A stretch of DNA of 10,000 nucleotides from Asticcacaulis sp. (GTDB lineage Bacteria > Pseudomonadota > Alphaproteobacteria > Caulobacterales > Caulobacteraceae). Of the stretch, positions 5,744 through 10,000 are shown piece by piece. The stretch lies in contig NZ_JAIWNX010000210.1 in NCBI RefSeq assembly GCF_020217185.1, forward strand, positions 1-10,000, read 5' to 3'. Under the pieces are notes generated by a model. It did not search any database, was not told the DNA's origin, and saw only the letters and a list, made by a program, of their open reading frames with translations. The first letter of the stretch is position 1; the number at the start of each line of letters is the position of its first letter. The translations under genes were made by a program, and so were the position numbers.

Positions 5744-6907
5744 ATGTCAAAAGATTATCTCAAAGACGCCAAACTCGGCACCAAGGTCATCAATATCGGT
5801 ATCGACAGCGACCGCGCGCATGGGGCGGTCATGCCGCCGATCTACCTGTCGTCCAACTATTCCTTCGCCGGTTTCGGGCAAAAGCGCGGCTATGACTATG
5901 CCCGCTCCGGCAATCCGACGCGCGACATCATCGCCGACGTGATTGCCGAACTGGAAGGCGGGGCGGGTGCCGTGATGACCGCCTCCGGCCTCGCGGCGCT
6001 GGACCTTCTGTGGCAGGACCTGCCCAATAAGCGCGTGATCGTGCCGCACGACTGCTACGGTGGTACGCAGCGCCTGCTCAATGCCCGCCATCGTCAAGGA
6101 TTGATCGAAGTCGTCTATGTCGATCAGGGCGACGATGCGGCTATGGAGTCCGCCCTGTCGCAGCCCGCGGGTCTGCTGCTGCTGGAAACGCCGTCCAACC
6201 CGCTGATGCGCCTCATCGATCTCGAAAAGTTGATCGCGCTGGGCCACGCCGCCGGGGCAAAGGTCGCCGTGGATAACACCTTCCTGTCACCCGCCCTGCA
6301 AAACCCCATCGCCTTCGGGGCCGATTTCGTCATCCATTCGACGACCAAATATATCAACGGCCATTCGGACGTCATCGGCGGCGGGCTGGTCTGCACGACG
6401 GCAGAAGACGTCACCACCTATCGCTGGTGGGCCAACTGCCTCGGTTCGACGCCGGGCGCGTTTGACTCCTACATGACCCTGCGCGGCGTGCGCACGCTTT
6501 TCGTGCGCGTCAAGCAGCAGCAGGAGTCGGCGCAGGCCATTGCCGAATTCCTCGACGCCCACCCCGCCGTATCGCGCGTCTTCTATCCCGGCCTGCCCTC
6601 ACACCCGCAGCACGCACTGGCCAAGCGTCAGCAAAAGGGCTTCGGCGCCATGATGAGCTTCGAACTGGCCGGCGGGCTTGAGGCCGTCAAGCGCGTGTTT
6701 GACGTGATCGAACTGTTCAGTCTGGCCGAAAGTCTGGGCGGCGTCGAAAGCCTGATCGTGCATCCGGGGTCGATGACCCACGCGGCCATGTCGCCGGAAG
6801 CGCAGGCCACGGCGGGGATTACCGAGGGGCTGCTGCGCCTGTCGATCGGTCTCGAAGACCCGACGGACCTGATCGCCGCCCTCGACCGCGCCTTGCGGGT
6901 GGCCTAA
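5744..6907 (+). CDS. metB: Cystathionine gamma-synthase
   Basis: 387 residues, the usual length of MetB (386 in E. coli), a PLP enzyme of the Cys/Met metabolism family. Landmarks: PPIYLSSNYSFAGF at 31-44; Tyr52 and Arg54 (YARSGNPTR) that grip PLP phosphate of the neighbouring subunit; Tyr105 (HDCYGG) stacking on PLP; Asp177 (DNTFLSPALQNP); Schiff-base Lys202 in HSTTKYINGHSD; and a C-terminal ESLGGVESLIVHPGSMTHA block. It condenses O-succinylhomoserine (or the acetyl ester) with cysteine to cystathionine. Long stretches resemble E. coli MetB (AWWAN/RWWAN, GAFDSY, RQQKGFGAM.SFEL), so MetB is favoured over the sulfhydrylase MetZ. It starts 36 nt after metX with AGGAA about 7 nt before the ATG, hence same operon and same SAM-I control. 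Its TAA overlaps the TAG of the convergent acetyltransferase. Confidence 0.92.
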   Translation: MSKDYLKDAKLGTKVINIGIDSDRAHGAVMPPIYLSSNYSFAGFGQKRGYDYARSGNPTRDIIADVIAELEGGAGAVMTASGLAALDLLWQDLPNKRVIVPHDCYGGTQRLLNARHRQGLIEVVYVDQGDDAAMESALSQPAGLLLLETPSNPLMRLIDLEKLIALGHAAGAKVAVDNTFLSPALQNPIAFGADFVIHSTTKYINGHSDVIGGGLVCTTAEDVTTYRWWANCLGSTPGAFDSYMTLRGVRTLFVRVKQQQESAQAIAEFLDAHPAVSRVFYPGLPSHPQHALAKRQQKGFGAMMSFELAGGLEAVKRVFDVIELFSLAESLGGVESLIVHPGSMTHAAMSPEAQATAGITEGLLRLSIGLEDPTDLIAALDRALRVA

Positions 6908-7569
6908 CCCTGTTTGGTCTTGAGGCGGAAAATCTGGCGACCCGTGCCATCGAAATTGGCCGGGTCGAGCCAGGCCTCGTAGGCAGAGCGAATGCGCGGC
7001 CATTCCGAGTCAATGATTGAAAACCACGCCGTATCGCGGTTTTCGCCCTTCGTCACCATGTCGTTGCGGAAGGTGCCTTCATAGGTAAAACCAAACCGTT
7101 CCGCCGCCCGCATAGACGCCCGGTTGGCCGCATTGCACTTCCATTCAAAGCGCCGATAGCCCAGTTCGTCGAAAAGATAGCGCGCCATCAGAAACACAGC
7201 TTCGGTGGCCAGAGCCGTGCGTTGTAAGGCGCGCCCAAACAGCACCGCACCGATTTCGGCGCTGCCCTGCGCCTCACGAATACGCATGAAGGAGGCCATA
7301 CCCATGACCACCCCGCGCGGATTGAGGATGACCTGCGTTTCCCAGCCTTCCTGAGCGCGTTTGGCTTCGTACTCGCGTTGAAAAACGGCCTCACCCACAT
7401 AGGGACCGAGCGGCATATAACGCCACAGGTCGCCATTGGCCTCACCCCCGGCCACGGCATAAAGCCCCGACAGGTGGCGCGCCCAGTCGAGCGGTTCCAG
7501 ATGGCCATAGCGGCCCACAAAGGTCTTCGCCGCCGGTCGCGGACGCGGCGTCCAGTTTTCAAGACTCAT
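6904..7569 (-). CDS. GNAT-family N-acetyltransferase (RimJ/RimL-like)
   Basis: 221 residues. The acetyltransferase core lies at about 15-170. Motif A is GAVLFGRALQRTALATEAV (107-125), in which the usual glycines of the acetyl-CoA loop are Arg117 and Ala119; this LQRT form is common to the subfamily, followed by ARYLFDELGYRRFEWKCNAANRASMRAAERFGF (129-161) with the Asn149-x-x-Ser152 element. An acetyl group from acetyl-CoA is expected to go to an amine on a protein or small molecule; the acceptor cannot be told. The ATG at 7569 has AGGGA 6 nt upstream. The gene is convergent with metB (4-bp overlap of stops) and divergent from the aldo-keto reductase across 70 nt. Nothing in the context reveals its substrate. 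Confidence 0.88.
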   Translation of the reverse strand: MSLENWTPRPRPAAKTFVGRYGHLEPLDWARHLSGLYAVAGGEANGDLWRYMPLGPYVGEAVFQREYEAKRAQEGWETQVILNPRGVVMGMASFMRIREAQGSAEIGAVLFGRALQRTALATEAVFLMARYLFDELGYRRFEWKCNAANRASMRAAERFGFTYEGTFRNDMVTKGENRDTAWFSIIDSEWPRIRSAYEAWLDPANFDGTGRQIFRLKTKQG

Positions 7570-7639
7570 GGCTTATCCCTACTTCCCAACCGCCCTAAAC
7601 CATCCTAACCCTAGCGGCAATGAAAACCGGGAGCGCCCC

Positions 7640-8704
7640 ATGACCTATTCCGCCGCCGACACGCGCTATCACGCCATGCCCTATCGCCGCTGTGGCACGT
7701 CGGGTTTGAAACTGCCCGCCATATCGCTGGGGCTGTGGCATAATTTCGGCGATATCGACCGCCTCGATACGCAACGTGCCCTGCTGCGTGCCGCCTTTGA
7801 CCGGGGCGTCACTCACTTCGATCTGGCCAATAATTACGGCCCGCCGCCAGGCTCAGCCGAAGTGAACTTCGGGCGCATTTTCGCCGAAGATTTCAAGCCT
7901 TATCGTGATGAGCTGATCATATCGTCCAAGGCCGGCTGGCAGATGTGGGACGGCCCCTACGGCTCCATGACCGGTACGCGCAAGCACCTGATCGCGTCCT
8001 GCGACCAGAGCCTGAAGCGTATGGGGCTCGACTATGTTGATATCTTCTATTCGCACCGCCCGGACCCGCATACGCCGCTGGAAGAAACCATGGGCGCGCT
8101 GGCGACGCTGGTCCAGCAGGGCAAGGCGCTCTATGTCGGCATTTCCAACTATGGGCCGGACCTGACGCAAAAGGCGGCCGATATTCTCAAATCTCTGGGG
8201 GTACCGCTGCTGATCAGCCAGCCGAACTACAGCCTGCTGGATCGCTGGATCGAACCGGCGCTGCTGGAGGCCAATGCGCGCAACGGCATCGGCACCATCG
8301 TCTTTTCCCCTCTGGCGCAGGGCTTTCTGAGCGACAAGTATCTGAACGGTCTGCCCGAAGAGTCACGCGCTGCCCGCCTCGACTGGGTGCGCGCCGGACT
8401 GACCGACGCCAAGCTGGCCCTGATCCGTCAGCTCAATGAACTGGCGAAGGCGCGCGGGCAATCTCTGGCGCGCATGGCTCTGGCCTGGACGTTGAAGGAC
8501 GCGCGGGTCACCTCGACCCTGATTGGAGCGCGCACGGTCGGGCAACTGACCGACAGCCTCGGCGCGCTGGACAATCTCAGCTTCAGCGAGGCGGAACTGA
8601 CGCAACTGGATCGGCTAACCCGCGACGCCCTGCCCGGCATCTTCACGGCCCCGCCGAAATCCACTGGTCAGGACCTGATCGACAACCCGCACTTCAAAGC
8701 CTGA
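7640..8704 (+). CDS. yghZ: Aldo-keto reductase, YghZ/L-glyceraldehyde-3-phosphate reductase type
   Basis: 354 residues. The sequence closely follows E. coli YghZ (AKR14 group, 346 residues): YRRCGTSGLKLPAISLGLWHNFG near the start, then ITHFDLANNYGPPPGSAE-like block, RDELIISSKAG, GSLDQSLKRMGL-like block, YVDIFYSHR, QGKALYVGISNY and PLAQGFLSDKYLNG. The catalytic tetrad is Asp61, Tyr66, Lys97 and His139. YghZ reduces L-glyceraldehyde 3-phosphate and methylglyoxal with NADPH, so aldehyde detoxification is likely. The start at 7640 is preferred: GGGAG lies 8 nt upstream and residues from there match the family. A longer reading from 7568 would overlap the divergent acetyltransferase start and adds residues without family match. 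The gene ends at a strong terminator. Confidence 0.92.
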   Translation: MTYSAADTRYHAMPYRRCGTSGLKLPAISLGLWHNFGDIDRLDTQRALLRAAFDRGVTHFDLANNYGPPPGSAEVNFGRIFAEDFKPYRDELIISSKAGWQMWDGPYGSMTGTRKHLIASCDQSLKRMGLDYVDIFYSHRPDPHTPLEETMGALATLVQQGKALYVGISNYGPDLTQKAADILKSLGVPLLISQPNYSLLDRWIEPALLEANARNGIGTIVFSPLAQGFLSDKYLNGLPEESRAARLDWVRAGLTDAKLALIRQLNELAKARGQSLARMALAWTLKDARVTSTLIGARTVGQLTDSLGALDNLSFSEAELTQLDRLTRDALPGIFTAPPKSTGQDLIDNPHFKA

Positions 8705-8707
8705 AAA

Positions 8708-8737
8708 AAAAGCGCCGGAGACACCTCCGGCGCTTTT
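8708..8737. terminator. Bidirectional intrinsic terminator
   Basis: AAAAGCGCCGGAG (8708-8720) pairs perfectly with CTCCGGCGCTTTT (8725-8737) around an ACAC loop. A T-rich tail (TTTTATTTT, 8734-8742) follows on the plus strand. Eight A precede the stem, forming a U tract on the minus strand. It sits 4 nt after the aldo-keto reductase stop and 25 nt after the ohr stop on the other strand, so it should end both transcripts. Confidence 0.93.
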
Positions 8738-8762
8738 ATTTTCAATCCGTTAGGCGCAAAAC

Positions 8763-9221
8763 CTACTGCGCGACGATGACTTCGCCCGACGTCGCCTTGT
8801 GGATCAGGGTGACGTTGATATTGCCGCGCGTTGCGTTCGAATAGGGGCAGACCACGTGTGCGGCTTCGATCAGGTCGCGCGCCGCCTCGTCCGGGACGCC
8901 CGGCAGGTTGACCTTCAGCGTGACTTCGAGGCCGAACCCGTTGGGAATCTGCCCGATGCCGACCGCAGCGTCGATCGAGGCGTCGGCGGGAACGGCGACC
9001 TTCTTCTGACCGCCAACGAACTTCAGGGCACCGATAAAGCAGGCGGCGTAGCCAGAGGCAAACAGTTGCTCCGGATTGGTGCCTTCCCCGCCACCGCCGC
9101 CCAGTTCCTTCGGCGTCGAGAGCTTGACCGACAGGCGGCCATCAGGGGTGGAGGCTGTGCCTTCGCGGCCGCCGGTGGCCGTAGCGTGAGCGGTGTAGAG
9201 CGCGGTGATCGAGGTGGTCAT
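8763..9221 (-). CDS. ohr: Organic hydroperoxide resistance protein (Ohr, OsmC/Ohr family)
   Basis: 152 residues, family-typical length. Ohr is a thiol peroxidase that reduces organic and fatty-acid hydroperoxides in the cytosol, recycled through lipoylated proteins. The active-site set is present: Arg19 (GGREG), Glu51 ([15 protein letters not shown]), peroxidatic Cys61 and resolving Cys125 ([11 protein letters not shown]), with spacing as in known Ohr proteins (Arg18, Glu50, Cys60, Cys124 in Pseudomonas). The [11 protein letters not shown] motif separates Ohr from OsmC. A purine-rich AAGGA precedes the ATG by about 8 nt. It is divergent from ohrR, and the promoter between carries a palindrome suited to OhrR, so induction by organic peroxides is expected. 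Confidence 0.95.
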   Translation of the reverse strand: MTTSITALYTAHATATGGREGTASTPDGRLSVKLSTPKELGGGGGEGTNPEQLFASGYAACFIGALKFVGGQKKVAVPADASIDAAVGIGQIPNGFGLEVTLKVNLPGVPDEAARDLIEAAHVVCPYSNATRGNINVTLIHKATSGEVIVAQ

Positions 9222-9279
9222 ATCAGGTTTCCTTTGCGGTTGAAGTCGATGAAGAACAGCCAGCGGCGTGTCTGAAACC

Positions 9280-9308
9280 TAGATAGATTGCGCACAATCT
9301 TTTGTCAA
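9280..9308 (-). promoter_or_regulatory. Sigma-70 promoter of ohr
   Basis: On the minus strand TTGACA (9308-9303) is separated by exactly 17 nt from TATCTA (9285-9280), near consensus. The transcript would start about 9270-9274 and give a leader of about 50 nt before the ohr ATG. The spacer holds the palindrome at 9285-9300. Confidence 0.75.
9285..9300. promoter_or_regulatory. Probable OhrR operator within the ohr promoter
   Basis: AGATTGCGCACAATCT has perfect 6-bp arms (AGATTG/CAATCT) around CGCA. It fills the spacer between the -35 and -10 boxes of ohr, where bound OhrR would block RNA polymerase. Binding is inferred from position, symmetry and the CAAT-type half-sites typical of OhrR operators. 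Confidence 0.6.
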
Positions 9309-9332
9309 TTGCATAGCGTGCAATTTAATTGA
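9305..9332. promoter_or_regulatory. Second operator-like palindrome cluster, ohrR side
   Basis: AATTGCA (9307-9313) and TGCAATT (9319-9325) form perfect 7-bp arms around TAGCG. Overlapping them, CAATTTAATTG (9321-9331) is a second palindrome that resembles the CAATT/AATTG-rich OhrR sites known in other bacteria. The cluster covers the ohr -35 box and lies 48 nt upstream of the ohrR ATG, consistent with autorepression. A -35/-10 pair for ohrR is not clear; TTGTCA (9302) with TTAATT (9325) is one weak choice. Confidence 0.5.
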
Positions 9333-9379
9333 TTTTAAGCGATTTTTGTGTTATCCCTTTGCCAAGTCAGGAGAAAATC

Positions 9380-9832
9380 ATGTCCTCGCCCCTCATCCCC
9401 GTGGAAATGCGCCTCGAAAACCAGATATGTTTTGCTGTCCACAGCGCGGCGCACGCCTTTGCGCAGGCCTATAAGCCCCTGCTGGAACCCCTGGGCCTGA
9501 CCTATCCGCAGTATCTGGTCATGCTGCTGCTGTGGGAGAAGGACGACCGGTCGGTGAGCGAACTGGGCACGCCGCTGTTTCTGGACTCCGGCACGCTGAC
9601 GCCACTGCTCAAACGCCTTCAGACGCAAGGGCTGATCGACCGCACCCGCGACCGCAGGGACGAGCGCGTCACCCGCATCACCCTGACGGATAAGGGCAAG
9701 GCGCTGGCTAAACAAGGGCAATCCATTCCGCAGGCCATGCTGTGCGCCATGGGCAATATGGACCTGCCGCACCTGATCGCCCTGCGTGATCAGGTCAAGG
9801 CCTTGGGCCAGACCCTGCGCACGGCGGCTTGA
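9380..9832 (+). CDS. ohrR: Organic-hydroperoxide-sensing MarR-family repressor, two-cysteine OhrR
   Basis: 150 residues. Typical OhrR features: [15 protein letters not shown] with sensing Cys17, [16 protein letters not shown] at 38-53, the winged helix with [27 protein letters not shown] and [14 protein letters not shown] wing (90-103). Cys17, Tyr31, Tyr42 and Cys122 each correspond to the Xanthomonas residues Cys22, Tyr36, Tyr47 and Cys127 by a constant offset of five, so it is the two-cysteine type in which oxidised Cys forms a disulfide and the dimer leaves DNA. The start at 9380 is chosen because CAGGAG lies about 6 nt upstream; a longer reading from 9329 would start inside the operator region. 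Divergent from ohr, it should repress both genes. Confidence 0.93.
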   Translation: MSSPLIPVEMRLENQICFAVHSAAHAFAQAYKPLLEPLGLTYPQYLVMLLLWEKDDRSVSELGTPLFLDSGTLTPLLKRLQTQGLIDRTRDRRDERVTRITLTDKGKALAKQGQSIPQAMLCAMGNMDLPHLIALRDQVKALGQTLRTAA

Positions 9833-9863
9833 GCGGAATGATTCCGTTAGCAATCATTCCGCT
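9832..9863. repeat. Palindromic intergenic repeat 1
   Basis: AGCGGAATGATT (9832-9843) and AATCATTCCGCT (9852-9863) are perfect 12-bp inverted arms around an 8-nt loop. The first base is the last base of the ohrR stop codon. No T tract follows, so a terminator is doubtful. The GGAATGATTCC flavour is common in alphaproteobacterial dispersed repeats. Confidence 0.75.
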
Positions 9864-9873
9864 CTGAGCACAG

Positions 9874-9916
9874 TTAGAGCATTCGTCGGCTAAGTTGAGC
9901 CGCCGAATGGCTCTAA
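9874..9916. repeat. Palindromic intergenic repeat 2
   Basis: The left arm at 9874-9891 (TTAGAGCATTCGTCGGCT) pairs with the right arm at 9898-9916 with one bulged base and one mismatch. The outer ends are TTAGAGC and GCTCTAA. A 6-nt loop separates the arms. Confidence 0.7.
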
Positions 9917-9927
9917 TTATTTCTAAC

Positions 9928-9973
9928 GCCTCATGTTTTTCCGAAAAGTGGTGTCCACTTTTCGGCATGAGGC
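9928..9973. repeat. Palindromic intergenic repeat 3
   Basis: The inner arms CCGAAAAGTGG (9941-9951) and CCACTTTTCGG (9955-9965) are perfect around TGT. The outer arms GCCTCATG (9928-9935) and CATGAGGC (9966-9973) extend it, with TTTTT bulged on the left. The CCGAAAAGTGG core is familiar from dispersed repeats of Rhizobiales and Caulobacterales genomes. Confidence 0.75.
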
Positions 9974-9974
9974 T

Positions 9975-10000
9975 CTAGTCCGCCTTTTTCAGGTCGATGA
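9975..10000 (-). CDS. Possible C-terminal end of an unidentified minus-strand gene
   Basis: Entering from the right edge, the minus strand reads ATC GAC CTG AAA AAG GCG GAC TAG, that is IDLKKAD and stop (stop at 9977-9975). A charged tail like this is a believable protein end, and the stop abuts palindromic repeat 3. Eight codons cannot prove a gene or show a family. Confidence 0.3.

Noticed and set aside
5744..6907. O-succinylhomoserine sulfhydrylase (MetZ) as the identity of MetB
   Set aside because: The protein follows E. coli MetB closely along its length (GAFDSY, RQQKGFGAM, SLGGVESLI), so cystathionine gamma-synthase is the better call, though side activity is possible.
7186..7249. Loss of both acetyl-CoA-loop glycines in the GNAT protein
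   Set aside because: The LQRTALATEA form is, to my knowledge, typical of this RimL-like subfamily, so it is not a sign of inactivation.
7568..7639. N-terminal extension of the aldo-keto reductase from 7568
   Set aside because: It overlaps the acetyltransferase start, and the ATG at 7640 has a good Shine-Dalgarno sequence and family-like beginning.
9329..9379. N-terminal extension of OhrR from 9329
   Set aside because: It starts inside the operator cluster; CAGGAG before the ATG at 9380 fits, and OhrR proteins begin at that point.
9928..9973. Intrinsic terminator after ohrR or after the right-edge gene
   Set aside because: The third palindrome has no T tract after the stem on either strand; the five T lie within the left arm, so it is described as a repeat.

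Overview
The window looks like an ordinary, densely coded stretch of alphaproteobacterial chromosome. The best guess is Caulobacteraceae, possibly Asticcacaulis. This rests on moderately high G+C, compact operons, Ohr/OhrR and EamA/SDR proteins of alphaproteobacterial type, and dispersed palindromic intergenic repeats of a kind common in Rhizobiales and Caulobacterales. The genus is a guess. I see no phage, insertion sequence, CRISPR array, tRNA or rRNA.

Layout from left to right. A nearly complete MmcQ/YjbR-family gene runs off the left edge on the minus strand, downstream of a fused aspartokinase-homoserine dehydrogenase gene that has no ACT domains (402-2081, minus). Divergent from it is an EamA/DMT transporter with a TTG start (2220-3140, plus). 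A two-gene minus-strand unit follows: a secreted chalcone-isomerase-like protein coupled by an ATGA overlap to a short-chain dehydrogenase (3137-4413). Next is a plus-strand methionine operon with its own sigma-70-like promoter, a SAM-I (S-box) riboswitch (4534-4635), metX (4724-5707) and metB (5744-6907). A GNAT acetyltransferase (6904-7569, minus) converges on metB. It diverges from a YghZ-type aldo-keto reductase (7640-8704, plus), which ends at a strong bidirectional terminator (8708-8737). The right side holds a divergent peroxide-defence pair, ohr (8763-9221, minus) and ohrR (9380-9832, plus), with operator-like palindromes in the shared promoter region. It ends in a mosaic of three palindromic repeats (9832-9973) and the probable last codons of a minus-strand gene.

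How the genes connect. Homoserine is made by the fused enzyme at 402-2081. MetX acylates it and MetB joins it to cysteine to give cystathionine on the way to methionine. The riboswitch should shut metX-metB down when S-adenosylmethionine is plentiful. Ohr detoxifies organic hydroperoxides, and the two-cysteine OhrR should repress both itself and ohr until oxidised.

No wholly new system is evident. The points most worth a second look are the SAM-I riboswitch with its unclear expression platform in an alphaproteobacterium, the ACT-less aspartokinase-homoserine dehydrogenase, the OhrR site placed exactly inside the ohr promoter spacer, the palindrome mosaic at the right end, and two convergent gene pairs whose stop codons share the same CTAA.
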